In this document: positions 55,879 through 64,000 of the stretch, one piece after another
How the letters are laid out: each line of letters starts with the position of its first letter
How positions within the stretch are numbered: the first letter of the stretch is position 1
Notes under the pieces: generated by a model
Seen by the model: the letters and a program-made list of their open reading frames with translations, nothing else
Told to the model about the DNA's origin: nothing
Database searches by the model: none
NCBI RefSeq assembly: GCF_013607875.1
Contig: NZ_VDES01000002.1
Location: 1,432,297-1,496,296, forward strand
Origin: Blastomonas ursincola
Lineage (GTDB): Bacteria > Pseudomonadota > Alphaproteobacteria > Sphingomonadales > Sphingomonadaceae
DNA length: 64,000 bases
Direction of reading: 5' to 3'
Made by a program: the position numbers and the translations under genes

Positions 55879-57258
55879 ATGGCCAAGCCGCGCAAAACCT
55901 ATGTCTGCCAGGCCTGTGGCAGCGTCTCCAACCGCTGGCAGGGCCAGTGCGCCGATTGCGGCGAGTGGAACACGCTTACCGAACAGGCCGCGCCCACCGC
56001 TTTCTCTGCCCGGCACGACCTGCAGACCGGCGGGCAGCGCATCCAGCTCGCGCGGCTGGATGCCGCGGTCGAGCTGCCGCCGCGCATCACGACCGGCATT
56101 GCCGAGTTCGACCGCGCGCTGGGCGGCGGGCTGGTCGCGGGATCGGCGACGCTGATGGGCGGCGATCCGGGCATCGGCAAGTCGACCCTGCTGCTCCAGG
56201 CCTCGGCCAACATGGCGCGCGCAGGCCATGCCATCGTCTATATCAGCGGCGAGGAGGCGGCCGATCAGGTGCGGCTGCGCGCGCTGCGCCTGGGGTTGGC
56301 CGACGCGCCGATCGATCTCGCCTCGGCAACATCGGTGCGCGACATCCTGACCACGCTGCGCAGCATGGAATCGCCGGTGATGCTGGTGATCGATTCGATC
56401 CAGACGATGCACAGCGACCTGATCGAGGGCGCGCCGGGCACGGTCAGCCAGGTGCGCGCCTCGGCGCAGGAACTGATCCGTTATGCCAAGGAAAGCGGCT
56501 GCGCGGTGATCCTGGTCGGGCATGTCACCAAGGACGGCACGATCGCGGGCCCCCGCGTGCTCGAGCATATGGTCGACACGGTGATGAGCTTCGAGGGCGA
56601 GCGCAGCCACCAGTATCGCATCCTGCGTTCGATCAAGAACCGCTTTGGCGCGACCGACGAGATCGGCGTGTTCGCGATGGAAGAGGCGGGGCTGTCCGAG
56701 GTGGGCAACCCGTCGAGCCTGTTCCTGAGCGATCGCGACGCGCAGATGCCGGGCACCTCGGTCTTCCCCGCGCTGGAGGGCACGCGGCCGGTGCTGGTCG
56801 AGATCCAGGCACTGACCGTGCGGCTGTCGAGCGGGGCGACGCCGCGCCGCGCGGTGGTCGGCTGGGATTCGGGACGGCTGGCGATGGTGCTCGCGGTGCT
56901 CGAGGCGCGCTGCGGGCTGAGCTTCTCGACCGCGGAGGTCTATCTCAACGTCGCGGGCGGCTATCGCCTGTCCGATCCGGCGGCGGACATGGCGGTGGCC
57001 GCGGCGCTGGTCTCGGCGCTGTCGGAACGGCCGCTGGGCTCAGGCACGATCGTGTTCGGCGAACTCGCACTGTCGGGTGAGCTGCGTCCGGTCGCGCATG
57101 CGGGGCTGCGGCTGCGCGAGGCGGCGAAGCTCGGTTTTGAAAAGGCGCTGGTGCCCGCGAGCGTGACGGCCAAGGCCTCGGGCGATACCGGCGGAATGCG
57201 GCTGTCTTCCTATGCCCGGCTGGCAAATCTCGTTGACCAACTGCTGGGCCGCAACTAG
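55879..57258 (+). CDS. radA: DNA repair protein RadA
   Basis: 459 residues from ATG 55879. A zinc finger (Cys10, Cys13, Cys24, Cys27), Walker A GDPGIGKST (95-103), Walker B VMLVIDSIQ, the RadA KNRFG motif and the C-terminal Lon-like domain. It is a hexameric helicase that drives branch migration in recombination. It opens a plus-strand run with cvpA, the iscU-like gene and the antiporter. Confidence 0.97.
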   Translation: MAKPRKTYVCQACGSVSNRWQGQCADCGEWNTLTEQAAPTAFSARHDLQTGGQRIQLARLDAAVELPPRITTGIAEFDRALGGGLVAGSATLMGGDPGIGKSTLLLQASANMARAGHAIVYISGEEAADQVRLRALRLGLADAPIDLASATSVRDILTTLRSMESPVMLVIDSIQTMHSDLIEGAPGTVSQVRASAQELIRYAKESGCAVILVGHVTKDGTIAGPRVLEHMVDTVMSFEGERSHQYRILRSIKNRFGATDEIGVFAMEEAGLSEVGNPSSLFLSDRDAQMPGTSVFPALEGTRPVLVEIQALTVRLSSGATPRRAVVGWDSGRLAMVLAVLEARCGLSFSTAEVYLNVAGGYRLSDPAADMAVAAALVSALSERPLGSGTIVFGELALSGELRPVAHAGLRLREAAKLGFEKALVPASVTAKASGDTGGMRLSSYARLANLVDQLLGRN

Positions 57259-57269
57259 CGGTTCGCTCC

Positions 57270-57773
57270 ATGACCGCATTCGATGTCCTTGTCCTCACGC
57301 TGCTTGCGGGCGGCGCGATTCTGGGTTTCCTCAACGGCTTCGTCTATGCTGCGATCTCACTGATCGCCTGGGTGGCGGGCATCTTCGCGCTGCGGCTGTT
57401 CCACGCGCCGGTGACAGCGCTGCTCAAGGAGCCGGTGGGCAATGACGCGGGCGCGGCGGCGTTGGCGCTGGTAGGCATCTATCTCAGCGTCTATCTGATC
57501 GGAAAGCTCATCGCGACCACGCTGCGCAGCCGGACGCGCAAGTCGGTGCTCGGCCCGATCGACCGCGTGCTCGGTTTCGGCTTCGGCGCGGTCAAGGGGC
57601 TGATCCTGGCGACCCTGACCTATCTGCTCGTCACCATGCTGCACGGCATCGTCTGGCCGAACGAGGGCCAGCCCGAATGGATCACCGACAGCCGCACCTA
57701 TCCGCTGCTCAACGCCAGCGGCACCGCACTGGTCGACCTCTACGACTATCAGCAGACGCTCGGCGATGAGTGA
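57270..57773 (+). CDS. cvpA: CvpA-family membrane protein
   Basis: 167 residues with about four hydrophobic segments (DVLVLTLLAGGAILGFLNGFVYAAISLIAWVAGIFAL in parts). GRTLxGPIDRVLG-like SVLGPIDRVLGFGFGAVKGLIL is the family signature. CvpA is linked to colicin V production and envelope stress. It starts 11 bases after radA. Confidence 0.92.
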   Translation: MTAFDVLVLTLLAGGAILGFLNGFVYAAISLIAWVAGIFALRLFHAPVTALLKEPVGNDAGAAALALVGIYLSVYLIGKLIATTLRSRTRKSVLGPIDRVLGFGFGAVKGLILATLTYLLVTMLHGIVWPNEGQPEWITDSRTYPLLNASGTALVDLYDYQQTLGDE

Positions 57774-57793
57774 GCCGGGCCGCCGGGGGCGTC

Positions 57794-58228
57794 ATGGCTG
57801 AGGTGCTGTACACCCCCGCCATCCTTGCGCTCGCGGTGTCGCTCGCCGATCATCCGCTGACCGACGATCTGCCGCACCGCGCCGAACTGCGCTCGCAAAG
57901 CTGCGGATCGGTGGTGAAGGTGGGGCTGGCGCTTGATGGGGACCGGCGGGTCGAGCGCTTCGGCGTGCAGGCGACCGCCTGCGCGCTCGGCCAGGCCTCG
58001 ACCGCGATCCTCGCAGGCCATGTGGCCGGGCAGGGGAGAGACGCGCTGGAGGCGGCGCGCGACGATATTGCCGCGTTTCTGGCTGGCGAGCGCCCTGATC
58101 CGGGCCAATGGCCGGGGATCGAGCATCTCGCCAGCGCCTTGCCCTATCCGGCGCGGCACGGTTCGATTATGCTGCCCTGGCGCGCGACGGTCGCCGCGCT
58201 CGACCTTTCGGCCCGAACGGACACCTGA
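57794..58228 (+). CDS. NifU/IscU-like iron-sulfur scaffold protein
   Basis: 144 residues from ATG 57794, preceded by GGGGG; a GTG at 57770 overlapping the cvpA stop is the other option. Two of the IscU Cys positions are visible (LRSQSCGSVVKVGL and QATACALGQAS). The third IscU Cys is not found near the C-terminus, so cluster binding may differ from classic IscU. The next gene follows after four bases. Confidence 0.8.
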   Translation: MAEVLYTPAILALAVSLADHPLTDDLPHRAELRSQSCGSVVKVGLALDGDRRVERFGVQATACALGQASTAILAGHVAGQGRDALEAARDDIAAFLAGERPDPGQWPGIEHLASALPYPARHGSIMLPWRATVAALDLSARTDT

Positions 58229-58232
58229 ACGC

Positions 58233-60023
58233 ATGGAACATGGCGGCGATATCTTCCTCTCGGGCACGGTGCTGCTCGCCGCAGCGCTCGCCTTCGTGCT
58301 GCTGTTCCGCAGGCTGGGCCTTGGCGCGGTGCTCGGCTATCTGGTCGGCGGCATCATCATCGGGCCGCAGGTGCTCGGGCTGGTCGCCGATCCCGAACTG
58401 ATCGTCGGTTTCGCCGAGATCGGCATCGTGCTGCTGCTGTTCCTGGTCGGGCTCGAACTCGCCCCGGCGCGGCTGTGGCAGTTGAAGCGCGATATTTTCG
58501 GGCTTGGCATGAGCCAGGTGGTGGTGTGCGGGCTGGTGCTCGCCGGGTTCGTGTTCCTCGTCACGGGTTCGACCTGGGGTGCGGCGCTCGGCCTCGGCCT
58601 GCCGCTCGCCTTGTCTTCGACCGCGCAGGTGCTGCCGCTGCTGCAATCGCAGGGACGCCTGAACACCCCCACCGGCGAGCGCGCCTTCTCGATCCTGCTG
58701 TTCCAGGACCTGTCGATCGTCCCGCTGCTGACGATCATCGCTGCGCTGTCGCGTGCGCCGCAGACCGGACCGCAGACCCCGGGCTGGCTGCTCGCGCTCT
58801 ATGCCGTCGCGGCGATCGGCGGGCTGGTGATCGCCGGGCGCTATGGCCTGGCGCCGCTGCTCAAGCTGATCGGCAAGGTGGCGGAGCGCGAGCTGTTCAT
58901 CGTCGCCGGATTGTTCGCGGTGTTCGGCAGCGCGGCGCTGATGAATGCCATCGGCCTGTCGGCGGCGCTGGGCGCGTTCATCGCGGGCGTGATGCTGGCC
59001 GACTCGCCTTTCCGGCACGAGCTCGAGGCCGATATCGACCCGTTCCGTTCGATCCTGCTCGGACTGTTCTTCCTCGGCGTCGGCATGATGCTCGATATTG
59101 GCGTGATCATGGCCGACCCGCTGTTCGTGATCGCGATGGCGCTGGCGCTGGTGGGGATCAAGGTCGCCATCATCTTCGGCATCGCCAAGGCGTTCGGCAT
59201 GGAAAACCGCGCCGCGTTCGTGCTCGGCCTGCTGCTCAGCCAGGGCGGCGAATTTGCCTTCGTGTTGTTCGCCGAGGCGCAGGCGGCGCTGCTCATCGAA
59301 CCTTCCGCCGCCAGCCGCTTCGGCGCGATCGTCACGCTGTCGATGGCGACCACGCCGTTCCTGATGCTCACCACCCGGCTGTTCGGCGGGGTGCGCGGAT
59401 CGGGCACCGAGGACATGGTCGATCCCGAACAGGCGCGCCAGTCGAACGCGATCGTCATCGGCCATGGCCGGTTCGGCCAGGCGGTGGCGCAGATCTTCGC
59501 GGGCGCGAGCATTTCCGTCACGCTGATCGACATCAATCCCGACCAGATCCGCCTCAGCGGCGAATTCGGCCGCAAGGTCTTCTATGGCGATGGCACGCGC
59601 ATCGACCTGCTGCGCCGGGCAGGGGCGGAAGGCGCGGGCGCGCTGCTGTTCTGCATGGACGACAAGAATTTCGGGCCAGACCAGATCGCGCCGATCGCGC
59701 ATGCCTTTCCCGACGCCAAGATCTTCGTGCGCGCCAACGACCGGCGCCAGCTGCTCGCGCTCAAGCACGCGCCGATCGCGGCAGCGCAGCGCGAGCTGTT
59801 CGAATCCTCGGTCAAGCTCGCGCATACCGCGCTGCTGCGTACCGGCATCGACCCGGTGGTCGCCGATCGCGTGGTCGAGGAATTCCGCCGGAGAGACTGC
59901 GAGCGGCTGGAACTCCAGATGGAGGCCGGCAGTATGAGGGCAGGAATGCACCTGAGCTTCGGTGCGGTGGATTCGGAGGCCTTCGACCCGCAGGCGCTCG
60001 ATCCGCAAGCCGAACAGGCATGA
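58233..60023 (+). CDS. Kef-type monovalent cation:proton antiporter
   Basis: 596 residues from ATG 58233. The N-terminal two thirds has about 12 membrane helices (GLGAVLGYLVGGIIIGPQVLG; LSSTAQVLPLLQSQGRLNTPTGERAFSILLFQDLSIVPLL in parts). The cytosolic end holds an RCK_N/TrkA-N domain: AIVIGHGRFGQAVAQIFAG and TLIDINPDQIRLSGEFG. This is the CPA2 family (KefB/KefC/YbaL-like), exporting K+ in exchange for H+. Confidence 0.93.
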   Translation: MEHGGDIFLSGTVLLAAALAFVLLFRRLGLGAVLGYLVGGIIIGPQVLGLVADPELIVGFAEIGIVLLLFLVGLELAPARLWQLKRDIFGLGMSQVVVCGLVLAGFVFLVTGSTWGAALGLGLPLALSSTAQVLPLLQSQGRLNTPTGERAFSILLFQDLSIVPLLTIIAALSRAPQTGPQTPGWLLALYAVAAIGGLVIAGRYGLAPLLKLIGKVAERELFIVAGLFAVFGSAALMNAIGLSAALGAFIAGVMLADSPFRHELEADIDPFRSILLGLFFLGVGMMLDIGVIMADPLFVIAMALALVGIKVAIIFGIAKAFGMENRAAFVLGLLLSQGGEFAFVLFAEAQAALLIEPSAASRFGAIVTLSMATTPFLMLTTRLFGGVRGSGTEDMVDPEQARQSNAIVIGHGRFGQAVAQIFAGASISVTLIDINPDQIRLSGEFGRKVFYGDGTRIDLLRRAGAEGAGALLFCMDDKNFGPDQIAPIAHAFPDAKIFVRANDRRQLLALKHAPIAAAQRELFESSVKLAHTALLRTGIDPVVADRVVEEFRRRDCERLELQMEAGSMRAGMHLSFGAVDSEAFDPQALDPQAEQA

Positions 60024-60035
60024 CCATCCGTGCAA

Positions 60036-60055
60036 GGCCATGGACGAATGGCCTG
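60036..60055 (+). terminator. Hairpin after the antiporter gene
   Basis: AGGCCAT (60036-60042) pairs with ATGGCCT (60049-60055) around a six-base loop, 13 bases after the stop. No T-run follows. Confidence 0.35.
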
Positions 60056-60088
60056 CCATTGCCTATGTAACCGCCTCAACAGGATGAC

Positions 60089-60376
60089 GTGCTCCCAGTG
60101 AAACTGCTTCTTGCCCTGCTTGCGCTACTGACCGGATTTTCGGTGAGCGATGGCGTGCGCCTGGCCGATCCGGCCATGGCGGCGGGCAACAATGTCGTCC
60201 GCGACTCGCAGATCCTGGCCGAGGACCGCCAGGTCGCCATCAGTGCCGCAGTGCTGCTCGTCGTCACGCTGCTGCCGCTGGTCATCACTTTGCGGCCGAC
60301 CCAGCACCGCCTGATCGCGCGGACCATCCGCGTCGCGCCGCTTACCGTCCATCGTTCGGACCGGCTGCTCCAATAA
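60089..60376 (+). CDS. Small hypothetical membrane protein
   Basis: 95 residues from GTG 60089 (an AGGA box precedes it); a second GTG at 60098 is possible. A signal-like hydrophobic segment (KLLLALLALLTGF) and a second span (ISAAVLLVVTLLPLVITLR) with a short loop between suggest a small envelope protein. The family is not recognised. It is separated from secA by 122 bases. Confidence 0.6.
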   Translation: MLPVKLLLALLALLTGFSVSDGVRLADPAMAAGNNVVRDSQILAEDRQVAISAAVLLVVTLLPLVITLRPTQHRLIARTIRVAPLTVHRSDRLLQ

Positions 60377-60498
60377 GCTGCAATCCGGCGCGTCTTTCGA
60401 TGCGTCTTCAGCCCCTGTCCTGACCGGGGCCGGCCAGACACGCGCGCCTGCGCCTGGCATTCGACCGTTTCTCCCAAGTTTTCCAAGGAATTACCGCC

Positions 60499-63222
60499 AT
60501 GCTCGGCGCCATTGCCAAATCGCTTTTCGGCTCTGCCAACGACCGTTACGTCAAGGGCCTGCTCAAGATCGTCGACAAGATCAACGCCTTCGAGCCGCAG
60601 ATCTCCCCCATGTCCGACGAGGAACTGCGCGACCAGACGCTCAAGTTCCGCGCGCGCCTCGAAGCGGGCGAGACGCTCGACGACATTCTGCCCGAAGCCT
60701 TTGCCACCGTCCGCGAAGCCTCGATCCGCACGCTTGGGATGCGCCATTTCGATGTGCAGATGGTCGGTGGTATCGTGCTGCATCGCGGCGAGATCGCCGA
60801 AATGCGCACCGGCGAGGGCAAGACGCTGGTGGCGACGCTCGCTTGCTATCTCAACGCGATCGAGCGCAAGGGCGTGCACGTCGTCACGGTGAACGACTAT
60901 CTCGCCGCGCGCGACGCCGAATGGATGGGCCAGGTCTATCGTTTCCTGGGCCTCACCACCGGCGTGATCGTGCCGAACCTCAACGAGACGCAGCGGCGCG
61001 AGGCCTATGCCGCCGACATCACCTATGCGACCAATAACGAGCTCGGATTCGATTACCTCCGCGACAACATGAAGCACGAGCGCAGCCAGATGGTGCAGCG
61101 CCCGTACAATTTCGCGGTCGTCGACGAGGTTGACTCGATCCTGATCGACGAGGCGCGCACCCCGCTGATCATCTCCGGCCCGACCGACGACAAGTCCGAA
61201 ATGTACATCGCGGTCAACGCGATCGTGCTCAAGCTCGACGAGGCTGATTACGAGAAGGACGAGAAGTCGCGCTCGGTGATCCTGACCGAGGACGGCACCG
61301 AGAAGGCCGAGCGGCTGCTCGAGGAAGCCGGCCTGCTCACCGGCAGCAACCTCTATGATGTCGAGAACACACAGATTGTCCATCACCTTGATCAGGCGCT
61401 CAAGGCGAATGTGATGTTCAAGCGCGACATCGACTATATCGTCAAGGATGACCAGATCGTCATCATCGACGAGTTTACCGGTCGCATGATGGACGGTCGC
61501 CGCTGGTCGAACGGCCTGCACCAGGCGGTCGAGGCGAAGGAGGGCGTGCAGATCAAGCCCGAGAACCAGACGCTCGCCTCGATCACCTTCCAGAACTATT
61601 TCCGCATGTATCCCAAGCTGTCGGGCATGACCGGCACCGCGGCGACCGAAGCGGCCGAATTCTTCGACATCTACAAGATGAACGTGGTCACCATCCCGAC
61701 CAACAACCCGATCCGCCGCATCGACGAGGAGGACGAGTTCTACAAGAACACGACCGACAAGTTCCAGGCGATCGCCAAGGCGATTCGCGAGAAATACGAG
61801 ACCGGCCAGCCGGTTCTGGTCGGCACCGTCTCGATCGAGAAGTCGGAAATGCTCTCCGAGTTCCTGCACAAGGAAGGCGTGAAGCACAGCGTGCTCAACG
61901 CGCGCTTCCACGAGCAGGAAGCGCATATCGTGGCGCAGGCGGGCCGTCTGGGCGCGGTGACCATCGCCACCAACATGGCGGGCCGCGGCACAGACATCCA
62001 GCTGGGCGGCAATGTCGAGTTCCGCATCGACGACGAGCTTCGCGACATGCCCGAGGGCCCCGAGCGCGATGCCGCGATCGAGCGGATCAAGGCCGAGGTC
62101 GCCGCCGAGAAGCAGCAGGTGCTCGATGCTGGCGGCCTGTTCGTGCTCGGCACCGAGCGGCACGAGAGCCGCCGCATCGACAACCAGCTGCGCGGCCGTT
62201 CGGGCCGTCAGGGCGACCCCGGCCTGTCGCGCTTCTATCTCTGCCTCGAGGACGATCTGCTGCGCATCTTCGGGCCCGACACCTTGTTCTCGCGCATGAT
62301 GAAGAACAACCTGGCCGATGGCGAGGCGATCGGCTCCAAATGGCTGTCCAAGGCGATCGAGACCGCGCAGAAGAAGGTCGAGGCGCGCAACTACGACATT
62401 CGCAAGCAGGTCGTCGAATATGACGACGTGATGAACGACCAGCGCAAGGTGATCTACGAGCAGCGTTCGGAGATCATGGATGCCGAGGCGGTCGACGATG
62501 TCGTCGCCGACATGCGCGCGGACACGGTCAACGCGATCGTCGGCGAAGCCTGCCCGCCGGGCAGCTATCCCGAACAGTGGAATGTCAGCCAGTTGAAGGC
62601 GCGCGTCAGCGAGGTCTTCGGGCTCGAGCCCGATATCGATGCCTGGCTGCAGGAAGACGCGGTCGACCCCGAAATGCTCGAAGAGCGCATCCGCGAGATG
62701 GCCGAGGCCAAGGTCGAGGCCAAGGCGAGCGAGATCGAGACTGGCATGTGGCGCTCGATCGAGAAATCGGTGCTGCTGCAGAGCCTCGACCATCACTGGA
62801 AGGAGCATCTGGCGACGCTCGACGCGCTGCGTCAGGTCGTGTTCCTGCGCGCTTATGCACAGAAGACGCCGATCAACGAGTACAAGAGCGAGGCGTTCGG
62901 CCTGTTCGAGCGCATGCTCGAGGTGATCCGCGAGGACGTGACCGGTACGATCATGAACCTGGAAATCCGCGAACCGGAAGTCCCGGCGCTGCCCGAACTG
63001 CCCGATTTCCTCACCACCCATTTCGATCCGTTCACGGGCGAGGACAACAGCGCGGATATCGACGGCGGCACTCTGGGCACCGTCACCGCGACGCTGCCGC
63101 CGCGCCAGTCGCCGATGCCCGAGGCGTCAGACGACCTGTTCACCGGCGAGATCAGCCGCAACGCGCCGTGTCCGTGCGGATCGGGGCGCAAGTATAAGCA
63201 CTGCCACGGCAAGGCTGCGTAA
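60499..63222 (+). CDS. secA: Preprotein translocase ATPase SecA
   Basis: 907 residues. [19 protein letters not shown] (Walker A), [21 protein letters not shown] (DEAD-type motif II), the preprotein-binding and helical scaffold domains, [10 protein letters not shown] (motif V) and [11 protein letters not shown]. The C-terminal SEC-C zinc motif is [17 protein letters not shown]. It powers SecYEG; its channel partner SecY is encoded at 38.4 kb. Confidence 0.98.
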   Translation: MLGAIAKSLFGSANDRYVKGLLKIVDKINAFEPQISPMSDEELRDQTLKFRARLEAGETLDDILPEAFATVREASIRTLGMRHFDVQMVGGIVLHRGEIAEMRTGEGKTLVATLACYLNAIERKGVHVVTVNDYLAARDAEWMGQVYRFLGLTTGVIVPNLNETQRREAYAADITYATNNELGFDYLRDNMKHERSQMVQRPYNFAVVDEVDSILIDEARTPLIISGPTDDKSEMYIAVNAIVLKLDEADYEKDEKSRSVILTEDGTEKAERLLEEAGLLTGSNLYDVENTQIVHHLDQALKANVMFKRDIDYIVKDDQIVIIDEFTGRMMDGRRWSNGLHQAVEAKEGVQIKPENQTLASITFQNYFRMYPKLSGMTGTAATEAAEFFDIYKMNVVTIPTNNPIRRIDEEDEFYKNTTDKFQAIAKAIREKYETGQPVLVGTVSIEKSEMLSEFLHKEGVKHSVLNARFHEQEAHIVAQAGRLGAVTIATNMAGRGTDIQLGGNVEFRIDDELRDMPEGPERDAAIERIKAEVAAEKQQVLDAGGLFVLGTERHESRRIDNQLRGRSGRQGDPGLSRFYLCLEDDLLRIFGPDTLFSRMMKNNLADGEAIGSKWLSKAIETAQKKVEARNYDIRKQVVEYDDVMNDQRKVIYEQRSEIMDAEAVDDVVADMRADTVNAIVGEACPPGSYPEQWNVSQLKARVSEVFGLEPDIDAWLQEDAVDPEMLEERIREMAEAKVEAKASEIETGMWRSIEKSVLLQSLDHHWKEHLATLDALRQVVFLRAYAQKTPINEYKSEAFGLFERMLEVIREDVTGTIMNLEIREPEVPALPELPDFLTTHFDPFTGEDNSADIDGGTLGTVTATLPPRQSPMPEASDDLFTGEISRNAPCPCGSGRKYKHCHGKAA

Positions 63223-63228
63223 CCGCCT

Positions 63229-63981
63229 ATGTGGGGGCTGGCTGGCGGTTTCGCGCTGACGGCCCTGCTTTACGCATCCGTCGGCTTTGGCGGCGGATCG
63301 ACCTATAATGCGCTGCTCGTGCTCGCCGGGACCGACTATCGGTTGCTCCCGGCGATCGCTTTGGTGTGCAACCTGATCGTCGTGACCGGAGGCACGATCC
63401 GCTTCGCGCGCGCGCGGCAGGTGCCGTGGAGGCCTCTCTGGCCGATCCTGCTGCTGTCCGCGCCCTGCGCCTGGGCGGGTGGCCGGCTGCCGGTGGACAA
63501 GCCGCTGTTCGTCGCGCTGCTCGGCTCGGCGCTGCTTGTCGCCGGGCTGCTGATGCTGTTCCAGCGCGAGCCGAAAGCGGGGCAGGGGGCGGGCCAGCGC
63601 CTCAGCTGGCTGGGCGCGCCGATCGGTATGGGCGTCGGCTTTTTCAGCGGTATTGTCGGCATCGGCGGCGGCATCTTCCTCGCCCCCGTGCTGCACCTGC
63701 TGCGCTGGGCGAGCGCCCGCCAGATCGCCGCGAGCGCCAGCGTGTTCATCCTGGTCAATTCGCTCGCCGGGCTGGCAGGGCAGCTGATGAAAGCGGACGC
63801 CGCCGCGACCCCGGCCGCGATCGCCAGCTACTGGCCGCTGTTCGTCGCGGTGCTGATCGGTGGGCAGATCGGCAGCCTGGCGGGCGTGAAGCTGCTCCCG
63901 CAAAAGCTGATCCGAATCGGTACGGCGGTGCTGATCCTGTACGTCGCAGGGCAGCTGCTGTGGCAGCGGTTCGGGGGTTGA
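63229..63981 (+). CDS. TauE/SafE-family (DUF81) membrane permease
   Basis: 250 residues, with about eight hydrophobic segments. The repeated Gly-rich motifs ASVGFGGGSTYNALLVLAG and GFFSGIVGIGGGIFLAPVLHL mark the family. Members export sulfite, sulfoacetate or related anions; the substrate here is not known. The start is six bases after the secA stop, so it may be read from the same transcript. The end is complete inside the window. Confidence 0.9.
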   Translation: MWGLAGGFALTALLYASVGFGGGSTYNALLVLAGTDYRLLPAIALVCNLIVVTGGTIRFARARQVPWRPLWPILLLSAPCAWAGGRLPVDKPLFVALLGSALLVAGLLMLFQREPKAGQGAGQRLSWLGAPIGMGVGFFSGIVGIGGGIFLAPVLHLLRWASARQIAASASVFILVNSLAGLAGQLMKADAAATPAAIASYWPLFVAVLIGGQIGSLAGVKLLPQKLIRIGTAVLILYVAGQLLWQRFGG

Positions 63982-64000
63982 TCGCGGTCTAGCCGGGGCG

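Noticed and set aside
60076-63021. 981-residue open frame antisense to secA
   Set aside because: It is a codon-bias shadow of secA, with no recognisable motif and no ribosome site.

Overview
This 64 kb GC-rich chromosomal window comes from an alphaproteobacterium, most likely a member of the Sphingomonadales. The placement rests on gene content and order: glnB-glnA, gatCAB-dependent tRNA amidation, a mitochondrial-type complex I accessory subunit, an L25/Ctc-pth pair, an rplO-secY-adk order, many Tat- or Lol-type exported proteins, and short intergenic hairpin repeats. The genus cannot be fixed from the sequence alone. I saw no rRNA, tRNA, CRISPR, prophage or insertion sequence.

Layout. (1) 1-6.8 kb: a probable small RNA, two tandem oligopeptide-binding lipoproteins with a DUF4112 membrane protein, a glycine-zipper lipoprotein, then glnB-glnA behind a near-consensus sigma-54 promoter. 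(2) 6.8-9 kb: two type II toxin-antitoxin (TA) modules, ParDE-like and Phd/VapC, flanking methionine aminopeptidase. (3) 9-17 kb: housekeeping and transport. This covers a CinA-like protein, a [2Fe-2S] ferredoxin, an AlkA-type glycosylase, a glycine-betaine-type ABC transporter with fused permease and binding protein plus a secreted Cys/His protein, an SDR dehydrogenase, a complex I subunit, ruvX and a DUF3089 hydrolase. (4) 17-22 kb: gatC-gatA, a MazE-like/VapC module, gatB and a cyclophilin, with the TA module sitting inside the essential amidotransferase operon. (5) 22-40.5 kb: an HD-GYP phosphodiesterase followed by the str, S10 and spc ribosomal operons (rpsL to secY-adk), with structured leaders and repeat elements in several gaps. 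(6) 40.5-53.4 kb: small membrane and lipoproteins, a MaoC-type hydratase, and a phosphorus-scavenging group (PhoD-like and NPP-like phosphatases, PhoX) with Pho-box-like repeats, interleaved with ychF, a Tat-targeted SDR, an AAC(3)-family acetyltransferase, pth, rplY and a TraB-like lipoprotein. (7) 53.4-64 kb: a patatin-like lipase, radA-cvpA-iscU-like-kef on the plus strand, secA and a TauE/SafE-family permease.

Most of the window is core metabolism and translation. The less ordinary points are the TA cassette translationally linked to gatB, a ParE-like toxin with no canonical start codon, Arg instead of Lys at position 88 of ribosomal protein S12 (a streptomycin-resistance position), an Arg/Gly-rich extension on S5, apparent attenuators in the S10 operon, a Tat-targeted SDR enzyme and two families of palindromic repeats. 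I did not find an obviously new multi-gene defence or biosynthetic system; the gat-TA arrangement and the secreted Cys/His protein are the best candidates for something undescribed.
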